15,252 bases of DNA, taken from NCBI GenBank assembly GCA_009885605.1, contig VFKK01000302.1:1-15252 (forward strand). Direction: 5' to 3'. Each line of letters begins with the position of its first letter. Position 1 is the first letter of the stretch. The DNA comes from Cyclobacteriaceae bacterium (GTDB lineage: Bacteria > Bacteroidota > Bacteroidia > Cytophagales > Cyclobacteriaceae). A model generated the notes under the pieces. The model was not told the origin of the DNA. It saw only the letters and a list, made by a program, of their open reading frames with translations, and did not search any database. Made by a program: the position numbers and the translations under genes. Shown piece after piece: positions 7,567 through 15,002 of the stretch.

Positions 7567-9597
7567 ATGTCCACAAATCGACTCCTCCATAGCCAAAGTC
7601 CATATTTGCTACAGCATGCTCATAATCCGGTGGATTGGTTTCCCTGGGGGCCCGAGGCTTTACGCAAGGCCGAACTGGAAAACAAGCCAATCATCGTTTC
7701 CATCGGGTATTCGGCTTGCCATTGGTGCCATGTGATGGAGCGCGAAAGTTTCGAAGATGAAGTCACCGCAGATCTGATGAATGACCATTTTGTCTGCATC
7801 AAAATCGACCGGGAAGAACGTCCGGACATCGATAATATCTACATGGATGCGGTACAAAATATGGGTTTGCAGGGCGGTTGGCCACTGAATGTATTTCTGA
7901 TGCCAAATCAGAAACCATTCTATGGCGGCACTTATTTCAAAAATGACCAATGGAAAGCCCTGCTTGCAAATATTTCTGATGCCTTTGCGAAGCATGAAGA
8001 TCAATTGGCGGAAAGCGCCGAAGGTTTTGGGCATAGCCTGAAAAGAAAAGAAACTGAGAAATATGGGATTACTGCAGGAAATCAGGAACTCGATCCCGAC
8101 GAACTCGCAGAAGTGATCGCCAAACTCACAGCCCAATTTGATAAGGAATGGGGCGGAATGAATCGAAAACCCAAGTTCCCCATGCCAGCCATCTGGCATT
8201 TTTTGCTCGATTATGCGCTGCTAAGCAAGAATCGCGGTTTGCTCGATAAAGTCCTTTTTACTCTGAAAAAGATCGGAATGGGTGGAATCTACGATCAGCT
8301 TCGCGGTGGATTTGCACGGTATTCGGTCGATGGAGAGTGGTTTGCTCCTCACTTCGAAAAGATGCTCTACGACAACGGCCAATTGCTGGAGTTGTACGCC
8401 AAAGCCTGGCAAGTCAGCAAAGACCCATTTTTCCAAGAAAAAGTGACCGAAACCATCGCCTGGCTGGAAGCCGAAATGCTTCAGGAAGAAGGTGGATTTC
8501 ACTCCGCACAGGACGCTGATAGCGAAGGAGTAGAAGGGAAATTCTACGTCTGGTCTTATTCAGATTTGAAAAAAATCATGCCGGAAGAATTTCCCTGGCT
8601 GAGCAAATTATACAACCTGAGACCCGGCGGAAACTGGGAAGAAGGGGTAAATATTCTCTTCCAAACCAGACCTTACGCTGAAGTTGCAGCTGAGTTTGGG
8701 ATGACAGAATCAGAGTTTCTCGAAAAGCTGAATGCTGTCAAATCCAGCCTTTTGGAAATCAGAAATAAACGAATCTATCCGGGCAAGGATGATAAAATCC
8801 TGAGCGGCTGGAACGGGCTTATGAGCGCGGGATTGATCCAGGCTTTCTACGCAACCGGAAATGAAAACACACTGAATCTTGCGATTCGAAACCTGGAATT
8901 CATTCGTGAAAAAATGATGATCGATGGAGTGCTCTATCGGTCATACAAAAATGGAAACGCTTACACTCCCGGTTTTCTAGAAGATTATTCATCTATAATT
9001 CGGGCAAGTTTGATGGCTTTCGAAGCAACCGGAAATTCTGAATGGTTGGGGTTTTCGAAGCAACTTACTGACTTTTGCATGGAGCAGTTTTACGATGAAA
9101 GCGACGGATTCTTCTTTTTCAACAACCCGAAAGCTGAGAAACTGATTGCCAATAAAAAAGAACTTTTTGATAATGTAATTCCTGCTTCCAACTCAATCAT
9201 GGCGCGAAATCTTCATCGGCTTTCACTTTTTACCTACGAAGAAAAGTATGGTGCAATCGCATCCAAAATGTTGGGAGGTATGAAAAATCTGATCTTAAAA
9301 GATCCCGGATTCCTTTGCAATTGGGCAAATCTGTTTTTGGAAATGCTATTGCCAACAGCCGAAGTTGCGATAGTAGTAAAAGATGCCGAAGCCAAAGCGA
9401 GGGAGTTTCAGCATGCTTATTTCCCTAATTTGATTTTGGCTTTCTCGGATTCTCCGACAGAAATTGCCTCGATTCTTCAGGGTAAAACTCCGGATTCAGA
9501 GGGAAATGCCTTAATTTATGTCTGCTTCGATCATTCCTGCCAAAAGCCGGTGATCAACTTGAAAGAAGCCGTCGCACAACTCCCATATTTAGCCTGA
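7567..9597 (+). CDS. Thioredoxin domain-containing protein, SPATA20/YyaL family (DUF255)
   Basis: A 676-residue protein, normal length for the family. Residues 1 to about 165 form a thioredoxin-like DUF255 domain opening NRLLHSQSPYLLQHAHNPVDW, with the redox motif C51-H-W-C54 in SACHWCHVM and the GGWP loop at residues 103-106. The rest is the alpha/alpha-barrel (six-hairpin glycosidase-like) domain, with family blocks GGIYDQLRGGFARYSVD, HFEKMLYDNGQLL, QDADSEGVEGKFYVW and DDKILSGWNGLM. Relatives occur from bacteria to mammals (SPATA20), and their biochemical role is unresolved; sugar epimerase or isomerase-like and redox roles have both been suggested from the folds. There is no signal peptide, so it is cytoplasmic. 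The next gene, priA, begins within a few bases of its stop, so the two are likely on one transcript. The ATG at 7567 fits the conserved N-terminus. Confidence 0.93.
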   Translation: MSTNRLLHSQSPYLLQHAHNPVDWFPWGPEALRKAELENKPIIVSIGYSACHWCHVMERESFEDEVTADLMNDHFVCIKIDREERPDIDNIYMDAVQNMGLQGGWPLNVFLMPNQKPFYGGTYFKNDQWKALLANISDAFAKHEDQLAESAEGFGHSLKRKETEKYGITAGNQELDPDELAEVIAKLTAQFDKEWGGMNRKPKFPMPAIWHFLLDYALLSKNRGLLDKVLFTLKKIGMGGIYDQLRGGFARYSVDGEWFAPHFEKMLYDNGQLLELYAKAWQVSKDPFFQEKVTETIAWLEAEMLQEEGGFHSAQDADSEGVEGKFYVWSYSDLKKIMPEEFPWLSKLYNLRPGGNWEEGVNILFQTRPYAEVAAEFGMTESEFLEKLNAVKSSLLEIRNKRIYPGKDDKILSGWNGLMSAGLIQAFYATGNENTLNLAIRNLEFIREKMMIDGVLYRSYKNGNAYTPGFLEDYSSIIRASLMAFEATGNSEWLGFSKQLTDFCMEQFYDESDGFFFFNNPKAEKLIANKKELFDNVIPASNSIMARNLHRLSLFTYEEKYGAIASKMLGGMKNLILKDPGFLCNWANLFLEMLLPTAEVAIVVKDAEAKAREFQHAYFPNLILAFSDSPTEIASILQGKTPDSEGNALIYVCFDHSCQKPVINLKEAVAQLPYLA

Positions 9598-9598
9598 T

Positions 9599-12121
9599 TT
9601 GGTGGAAAGCCTGTTTGGAGATCAAGATTTTTTTGCTCAGGAAAGCGGAAATAATTTCGCAGATATCATTCTGCCCGTTCCGATCCCAAGGATGTTTACC
9701 TACCGGATTCCGAAAAATCTTCAGCCACAAGTCAATCTTGGTTCTAGGGTAATCGTCCAGTTTGGAAAGAAGAAAGTCCTCACCGGAATAATCGGAAAGG
9801 TTCATAATAAACCGCCTCAGACATACGAAGCCAAGCCAATCCTCGACATTCTGGACATTCAGCCCAGCGTAAATCCTCTCCAAATCCGCTTTTGGGTTTG
9901 GATGGCGGAGTATTATTGCTGTCACATCGGAGAAGTGATGCATGCAGCTTTGCCTTCCGGACTGCGACTTTCGAGCGAAAGCAAGGTGCAATTGAACCCG
10001 AATTTTGACCGGGAAGAAAGTGCCTATCCGCTTGATGACCGGGAAGTAAAGATTCTGGACGCGCTCGATAAATCGGAGGAGATCAGCTACGAAGACTGCG
10101 AAAAAATCCTTGGAGTGAAGACCATCCATCCGATCCTGAAAAGTCTGGTGGGCAAAGAAGCGATTCTGATTTTTGAGAAAGTTCAGGAGAAATACACTCC
10201 GAAAGTGGAGACTAGAATCCGCCTTACTTCCCAAATCGCCTCAGATAAAAAAGCGTTGGAGGCGGTTTTTGAAGCCCTTGCGGGAAAGCCAAAACAGGAA
10301 TCCATCCTTTTAAAATACCTGCGCGATGTTCCGGTTTTTCAGAAAGCACATCTCAATGAAAAAGGCGTGAACAAAGCCATCCTTTTGGAAGAAGGAGACT
10401 CTGAGAGTTCTCTGAAAACCCTCATCAAAAACGAGGTTTTCGAAACTTTCAAACTGGTCGTCAATCGAATCGAAGAGGAAGAACCTGAAAAAGAGCCAGC
10501 CATTCTTTCTTCCACTCAATTGACGGCATTTGAAGAAATCAAAACCCATTATGAAACCAAACAAACGGTTTTATTGCACGGAGTAACCGGTAGTGGAAAG
10601 ACTGAAATCTACATTCAGCTGATCCGGGAAGTGATGGAAAGCGGTTCGCAGGTCTTGTTGCTTTTGCCGGAAATCGCCCTGACTACCCAGATTGTCAGCC
10701 GGCTGAAAAAAGTCTTTGGCAGTCAGATGGGAGTTTATCATTCGAAGTATTCCGACAACGAGCGAGTCGAGGTTTGGAATGGAGTTTTGAGCGGGAGATT
10801 CTCGTTTGTGGTGGGCGTTCGCTCTTCGATATTCCTACCGTTTGATAGTTTGGGGATGATCATCGTGGATGAGGAGCATGAGCCAAGCTACAAGCAATTT
10901 GATCCGGCACCGAGATTCCATGCCCGTGATGCGGCAATTATGCTCTCCTATTTCCATCAGGCTCGTACACTTTTAGGTTCTGCGACTCCGTCGTTCGAAT
11001 CGTATTTCAATGCGAGCCAGGGAAAATACGGATATGTCGAGATCAATCATCGATTTGGAGATGCCAGCATGCCGGAATATCATTTGGCAGATTTGGCAGC
11101 AGATCGAAAGAAGAATCTCCTCAAACTGGACACTACCCGTGTCTTGAGAGAGAAAATTCAGGAAGCATTATCAAAACAAGAGCAAGTTCTGATTTTTCAA
11201 AATCGCCGTGGCTATTCTCCTTACATCCAATGCGAGGATTGTGGCTGGACGGGAGAGTGCGTACAGTGCGACGTCAGCCTGACTTACCATCAATTTGCCG
11301 AGGAACTTCGCTGCCATTATTGCGGATACAAGGAAAAAGTCCCTTCCTCCTGCCCTGCTTGCGGAAGTACGCAATTGGCCACTATGGGGATGGGAACCGA
11401 GCGAATCGAGGAATCGCTAAGTTTGCTTTTCCCCGAAGCCAGACTTGGTCGAATGGATCTTGATACAACGCGCAATAAATTTGGCTATCAGCGCATATTG
11501 GATGAGTTTGGTGCCGGAAATCTGGACATCCTGGTCGGTACTCAGATGATCACCAAAGGCCTTGATTTTGGTCGCGTGACGGTGGTGGGAATCTGGGATG
11601 GAGATCGGATTTTGAATTTCCCGGACTTCAGATCGGGTGAGCGGGCATTTCAACAGATCACACAGGTAGCCGGAAGAGCGGGCCGGAGAGAAGCCAAAGG
11701 CCAGGTCATCATCCAAACCCGTAATCCGGAAACCCATCTATATGAGCAGGTTATCCAGGGAGATTATGCAGAGTTTTTCCGTCAGGAAATGTTTGACCGC
11801 AAGAAATTTTACTATCCGCCTTATGTGAAACTTGTCAAGATCACGACGCGACATTCAGACTTGAAAGTGGCTGAAAAAGCGGCAAATTCCTTACATCGGG
11901 AAATGGCCAATATCGCCGTGAAGAAAATTGTTCTTGGTCCTGAAAAAGGCGTCATCGCCCGAATCAAAAATCAGTACCAGTTCGAAAGCCTGATCAAGCT
12001 GGATCGATCGGGAAACACTCAAGCGGTTTTCAAAGAGAGTTTCGCGAAAATTATTGAGGAACTTCAGTCAAGGCCGGAATTCAGATCCGTGAGATGGATT
12101 GCGGATGTGGATCCGAGTTGA
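9599..12121 (+). CDS. priA: Primosomal protein N' (replication restart helicase PriA)
   Basis: A superfamily 2 DNA helicase that recognises stalled forks and reloads the replisome. In order: N-terminal 3'-end-binding domain (about 20-125), a winged-helix region, then the helicase core with Walker A GVTGSGKT (about residues 328-335), Walker B DEEH (424-427), GSATPSFES and, in the second lobe, GTQMITKGLDFGRV and QVAGRAGR. The zinc-binding insertion is complete, with eight cysteines near 545, 548, 554, 557, 572, 575, 585 and 588. No ATG is available near the start: an in-frame TAG at 9590 is followed by TTG at 9599 and GTG at 9602, and the first internal Met lies in the DNA-binding domain after its first strand. 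I give the longest form (TTG); GTG at 9602 (839 residues) is equally or more likely. The start lies 1-4 bases after the upstream stop, suggesting translational coupling. Confidence 0.97.
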   Translation: MVESLFGDQDFFAQESGNNFADIILPVPIPRMFTYRIPKNLQPQVNLGSRVIVQFGKKKVLTGIIGKVHNKPPQTYEAKPILDILDIQPSVNPLQIRFWVWMAEYYCCHIGEVMHAALPSGLRLSSESKVQLNPNFDREESAYPLDDREVKILDALDKSEEISYEDCEKILGVKTIHPILKSLVGKEAILIFEKVQEKYTPKVETRIRLTSQIASDKKALEAVFEALAGKPKQESILLKYLRDVPVFQKAHLNEKGVNKAILLEEGDSESSLKTLIKNEVFETFKLVVNRIEEEEPEKEPAILSSTQLTAFEEIKTHYETKQTVLLHGVTGSGKTEIYIQLIREVMESGSQVLLLLPEIALTTQIVSRLKKVFGSQMGVYHSKYSDNERVEVWNGVLSGRFSFVVGVRSSIFLPFDSLGMIIVDEEHEPSYKQFDPAPRFHARDAAIMLSYFHQARTLLGSATPSFESYFNASQGKYGYVEINHRFGDASMPEYHLADLAADRKKNLLKLDTTRVLREKIQEALSKQEQVLIFQNRRGYSPYIQCEDCGWTGECVQCDVSLTYHQFAEELRCHYCGYKEKVPSSCPACGSTQLATMGMGTERIEESLSLLFPEARLGRMDLDTTRNKFGYQRILDEFGAGNLDILVGTQMITKGLDFGRVTVVGIWDGDRILNFPDFRSGERAFQQITQVAGRAGRREAKGQVIIQTRNPETHLYEQVIQGDYAEFFRQEMFDRKKFYYPPYVKLVKITTRHSDLKVAEKAANSLHREMANIAVKKIVLGPEKGVIARIKNQYQFESLIKLDRSGNTQAVFKESFAKIIEELQSRPEFRSVRWIADVDPS

Positions 12122-12398
12122 AATATGAAGTCAGAAATCTGAAGTTTGAAGGCAGTGGTCAGTCACAGTCTCAGTGATCAGTCGCAGTAATCATTCGCAG
12201 TTTCCTGTCGCAGTTGTCGGTTATCAGTCATGTCGAGTGAGCGAGACATCTTATCTTTGGAACACTATCAAAAAAAAATTAAACTCTCCTATCAAGATGA
12301 CCACGTCTGATTTTGGATTTCTTCCGTCTTCCGTCACCGGTCTTCCAGCCACTTGCCTATAGAGAAAATGACAACTCTATAGAAATGCCCACAACATC
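12122..12398. repeat. Gene-free spacer of short-period degenerate repeats between priA and the hydrolase gene
   Basis: This 277-base convergent spacer contains no plausible gene. Three kinds of short repeat are visible. First, a cluster of the 8-mer GTCGCAGT and close variants starts at 12162 (GTCACAGT), 12181, 12194 (TTCGCAGT) and 12207, the last three exactly 13 bases apart. Second, ATGTCGAGTGAGCGAGACAT (12230-12249) has ATGTC and GACAT as its ends. Third, CTTCCGT twice (12321-12334), then CACCGGT and CTTCCAG (to 12348), forms a 7-base periodic run. An 8-bp hairpin, CTATAGAG (12357-12364) with CTCTATAG (12375-12382) around a 10-base loop, could end transcription from either side, but it has no T-run. 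Confidence 0.6.
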
Positions 12399-13265
12399 CT
12401 ACTTATTCTCTTCCATGAAATCCAAAACTTCCTTGTATCCCCGATTATAAGTCCAAAAAAACTGGGTGATCATCGGGATGTGTTTTTTCTTTTTGTAATA
12501 CTCATAGTCTAGCTCAACCCCTTTTTTATCTGCTTCTTTTCGAAATCGATCAACTGTCAGTCGGATTCCGGGATAGGTTTTTTCTCCCTCCATAATCAGG
12601 ATAGGCATATTTTGCCCTTCCAAAAAGTAAATCGGAGAAGCCGCTTTCCAAACTTCCGGATCTTCGGTGAAAGCTCCCAAATATTTATCCCCCTCGTCTG
12701 TTCCCTTTGTTTCCTGCAAAAACCAATGCATGTCCAACCCAGCCGGATCAATCAGGATCGCTCCTTTCAGAGGGTTTTCCATTTCAGAGAGTAGAAAATC
12801 ATCCTCTTTGGTTGCCATCAAAGCAGCCAAATGTCCTCCAGCAGAATGTCCTGAAATAAAGATCTGATTGGGGTCTCCTCCATACTTCTCAATATTCTTT
12901 CTGGTCCAAATGACAGACTGAACAGCCGCAAGTTCCATGGATTGAATCTGATTGGCCGGAGCCAAAGGATAATCAATTATTACAGTTACGACCTCTTTTC
13001 TGGCCATTCGACTTCCCAAAAAATCATAGATTTCTTTGTTGCCGCTCTTCCAGCTTCCGCCATGGATGAAAATCAAAACGGGAAGATCTTTGGCACCTTT
13101 TGGAGCAAAGACATTTAGCTGCTTTTCCGGGAGAGACTTTGTGGAATCTGCCTCTAAATAAGTCAGGTTTTTAATTCGCGAAATCGTCTGGAATGCACAT
13201 CCCTGGAGCAGGATCAACAAACCAAAGAGGGATACTTTAATCAAGTTGCGGAATTCAATTAACAT
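12399..13265 (-). CDS. Alpha/beta hydrolase (carboxylesterase / BD-FAE type), lipoprotein
   Basis: A predicted esterase of 288 residues, the only minus-strand gene here. A lipoprotein signal covers the first 22 residues (hydrophobic core VSLFGLLILL, lipobox LQGC, lipidated Cys23), so it is probably anchored in the cell envelope. The HGG oxyanion motif is at 68-70 (FIHGGSW), and the nucleophile is Ser141 in the GHSAGGH elbow. The histidine is probably His262 in the KKKHIPM segment. The usual Asp after the sixth strand is not evident: the aligned stretch is MEGEKTYPG, with Glu226 or Glu228 as possible acids. The domain is close in size to the family norm. The substrate is unknown; I cannot separate a sugar-ester, lipid or peptide esterase role. 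No neighbour shares its strand, so it is probably transcribed alone. Confidence 0.87.
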   Translation of the reverse strand: MLIEFRNLIKVSLFGLLILLQGCAFQTISRIKNLTYLEADSTKSLPEKQLNVFAPKGAKDLPVLIFIHGGSWKSGNKEIYDFLGSRMARKEVVTVIIDYPLAPANQIQSMELAAVQSVIWTRKNIEKYGGDPNQIFISGHSAGGHLAALMATKEDDFLLSEMENPLKGAILIDPAGLDMHWFLQETKGTDEGDKYLGAFTEDPEVWKAASPIYFLEGQNMPILIMEGEKTYPGIRLTVDRFRKEADKKGVELDYEYYKKKKHIPMITQFFWTYNRGYKEVLDFMEENK

Positions 13266-13429
13266 GGATAAATAAGCTTTCGGGCGGCAATATGTTCAAA
13301 ATATAACGGAATAAGTCAGGCTTTTCGAAGTCATAAACGGATTTAAAGGTAAGTTCGGATTGGGTAGTGATAGTTCCCCGGGATTCCTGAGGATTAAGGA
13401 TCCAAAGATTGAATTTCTCGCATTCAAAT

Positions 13430-13485
13430 TACTCCGTGTATCTCCTTGACTCCTCCGTGTGACTCCGTGTCAATTTTTTTACCAC
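13430..13485. repeat. CTCCGTG-rich repeat, copy 1
   Basis: A 56-base unit built from near-copies of a 9-10-base motif (ACTCCGTGT, ATCTCCTTG, ACTCCTCCGTGTG, ACTCCGTGT), ending in a T-run and ACCAC. It aligns along its whole length with 13683-13739 in the same orientation. The internal periodicity suggests growth from a short motif. Function unknown. Confidence 0.7.
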
Positions 13486-13572
13486 AATCCGTACCTCTTG
13501 TTTTTGGCGACACATTTTTTATCGATTTGCATGAAAACGGCCAAAAACCAGACACTGACACAAACATTTAAT

Positions 13573-13620
13573 CCCCCGGTTAAAACCGGGGGCTACCACC
13601 CTAATGTCCCGATGGGACAT
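13573..13620. repeat. Pair of GC-rich hairpins (REP-like)
   Basis: Two short perfect hairpins stand 11 bases apart in AT-rich DNA. The first pairs CCCCCGGT (13573-13580) with ACCGGGGG (13585-13592) around TAAA. The second pairs ATGTCCC (13604-13610) with GGGACAT (13614-13620) around GAT. I associate similar CCGGTTAAAACCGG and ATGTCCC-GGGACAT combinations with dispersed elements in Bacteroidota spacers; that is recollection, not a search. They sit midway between the two CTCCGTG-rich copies. Confidence 0.6.
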
Positions 13621-13682
13621 CTCTCGGCGGACTCAATTTCCATTGAATTAAAGGAGATAATAAAGATTTCACCTCTTCAAAA

Positions 13683-13739
13683 TACTCCGTGTATCTCTGT
13701 GACTCCTCTGTGTATCTCCGTGTAAAGTTTTAAAACCAC
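13683..13739. repeat. CTCCGTG-rich repeat, copy 2
   Basis: A direct, diverged copy of 13430-13485. The opening TACTCCGTGTATCTC is identical and the shared features run through to the terminal ACCAC, with differences scattered inside (for example TCTGTGTATCTCC against TCCGTGTGACTCC). The start-to-start distance between copies is 253 bases. Confidence 0.7.
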
Positions 13740-13763
13740 CATCAATTCTTCTCCTCCTCCGTT

Positions 13764-13771
13764 TAACTTTG
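13764..13771 (+). promoter_or_regulatory. Possible Bacteroidota -7 box (TAACTTTG) upstream of the efflux operon
   Basis: TAACTTTG matches the Bacteroidota TAnnTTTG -7 consensus exactly. No good TTG-type -33 element lies at the expected distance. A second, one-mismatch candidate, TTACTTTG, lies at 13843-13850, 18 bases before the start codon. Either could drive the adaptor and permease genes. Confidence 0.3.
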
Positions 13772-13868
13772 AAATATTCTACCAGTTCCTCATTTTTACC
13801 TGATGAGTGACTTTTATCAGTATTTTCTTATGCGTTAAAATGTTACTTTGACTTAAATACTTTCAACT

Positions 13869-15002
13869 ATGAGGAATTCAGAGCCATTTTTTCGCCGGAA
13901 TCCTGGCCATTCAACCATGGTTAGCATCCTATTCCTCTTTGGGTTCTTCACCATCCTTTATTCTTGCGGAAAATCTGAAAATGAAACCATCAAACCGGAA
14001 TTACGATCGATTACTGAATCCGTCTATGCTTCCGGAATAGTAAAATCATTGGATCAGTATGAGGCCTACACGCTTGCCAGCGGGCCAATTCAGGAGATTT
14101 TCGTAAATGAAGGAGACACCGTGGATATCGGAACTCCAATTCTGGCGGTGTTCAGCGAACGGGAAAAACTCAGTCGTGAAAGCGCTGAATTGGCCAGATC
14201 ATTTGCAGATCAGCAAGCCAATCAAAGTCGGATCAGGGATTTGGAGCTTTCGATTGAACTTGCAAAAAGCAAAATGAAAAACGATTCGCTTCTCTTTGAA
14301 AGACAGAAAAATCTCTGGAGCAAAGAAATCGGGACAGCGGTGGAACTTGAACAAAGACAACTTGCGTACCAAAGCTCAAAAAGCAGTTACAATTCGTACT
14401 TACTTCGCTATCGGGAACTGAAAAGGGAGGTTGAGTTCAACTCCAAAACTGCCTCCAAAACACTGGATATCAGCAAAGTTTTGGAAAGCGAATACGTGCT
14501 GAAAAGTAAAATCAAGGGGAAAGTTTACGCCATTCTAAAAGAAAAAGGGGAAATGGTCACTGCCCAGATTCCGTTGGCAGTCCTTGGAAGCGCGGACAAA
14601 TTCCTGCTGGAACTCCAGGTAGATGAATATGATATTTCCAAAGTGCTTCCCGGCCAACGGGTGATGGTCAGTATGGACAGCTACAAAGGGAAGGTTTTTG
14701 AGGCTCAAGTCACTCAAGTTTACCCGATCATGGATACCAAATCAAAGAGTTTCACTGTAGAGGCTGAATTCCTGGAAAATCCACCCAGGCTTTATCCAAA
14801 TTTGACATTGGAGGCTAACATCATTACGGAGACCAAAGAAAAAACCTTGGTAATTCCCAGAAACTTCCTGATCAATGACGAGCGGGTAATCACCGAAAAC
14901 GGGGATACACTTCTTGTAAAAGTGGGAATCAGAGATTATCAGTTTGCCGAAATCCTCGAAGGATTGGATCAAAACACCACTTTAATCCGTCCTCTGAAAT
15001 GA
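13869..15002 (+). CDS. Periplasmic adaptor subunit (MacA/HlyD-type membrane fusion lipoprotein)
   Basis: The adaptor links an inner-membrane transporter to an outer-membrane TolC-like channel in export complexes. After a basic N-terminus and hydrophobic stretch (residues 17-32) comes lipobox LYSC with Cys33, so it should be a lipoprotein. Domains in order: first half of the lipoyl/barrel-sandwich domain (about 53-96, with GPIQEIFVNEGDTVDIGTPI), a long helical hairpin (about 97-200, rich in Glu, Lys, Ser and Gln), second lipoyl half (about 208-240), beta-barrel (about 243-320) and membrane-proximal domain (about 325-377). The length of 377 is ordinary. Its stop overlaps the ATG of the following FtsX-type permease (14999-15002), so the substrate is probably moved by an ABC system rather than an RND pump. 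The substrate is not apparent. An in-frame ATG at codon 17 would drop the basic N-terminus, so 13869 is preferred. Confidence 0.9.
   Translation: MRNSEPFFRRNPGHSTMVSILFLFGFFTILYSCGKSENETIKPELRSITESVYASGIVKSLDQYEAYTLASGPIQEIFVNEGDTVDIGTPILAVFSEREKLSRESAELARSFADQQANQSRIRDLELSIELAKSKMKNDSLLFERQKNLWSKEIGTAVELEQRQLAYQSSKSSYNSYLLRYRELKREVEFNSKTASKTLDISKVLESEYVLKSKIKGKVYAILKEKGEMVTAQIPLAVLGSADKFLLELQVDEYDISKVLPGQRVMVSMDSYKGKVFEAQVTQVYPIMDTKSKSFTVEAEFLENPPRLYPNLTLEANIITETKEKTLVIPRNFLINDERVITENGDTLLVKVGIRDYQFAEILEGLDQNTTLIRPLK

Larger units (their letters stand above)
13266..13868. other. 603-base intergenic region with a repeat mosaic and promoter candidates
   Basis: This divergent spacer lies between the minus-strand hydrolase gene and the plus-strand efflux operon. 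13266-13429 should hold the hydrolase promoter (TATATTTTG on the minus strand, 13297-13305, is a weak candidate) and is otherwise featureless. 13430-13739 is a repeat mosaic listed separately. 13740-13868 is AT-rich and should carry the efflux-operon promoter. A reading frame of 88 codons at 13459-13725 spans the repeats and hairpins and resembles no protein I know, so I do not call it a gene. Confidence 0.6.

Noticed and set aside
7660..8199. A 179-codon minus-strand open frame
   Set aside because: It is antisense to the conserved CHWC-containing domain of the SPATA20-like protein and has no recognisable motif.
9554..10234. A 226-codon minus-strand open frame
   Set aside because: It is antisense to the end of the SPATA20-like gene and the well-supported N-terminus of priA; its sequence shows no family features.
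12174..12362. A 62-codon open frame after priA
   Set aside because: It lies wholly in the short-period repeat spacer and has no protein-like features.
13266..13429. Riboswitch or small RNA in the first part of the hydrolase-adaptor spacer
   Set aside because: I could find no extended pairing, conserved riboswitch core or terminator-like end.
13459..13725. An 88-codon open frame in the repeat mosaic
   Set aside because: It runs through the direct repeats and both hairpins, has no recognisable domain, and its amino-acid pattern follows the DNA repeats.
13430..13739. Possible CRISPR array or tandem gene regulatory array
   Set aside because: There are only two long diverged copies with one 197-base gap, no uniform spacers and no cas genes nearby.
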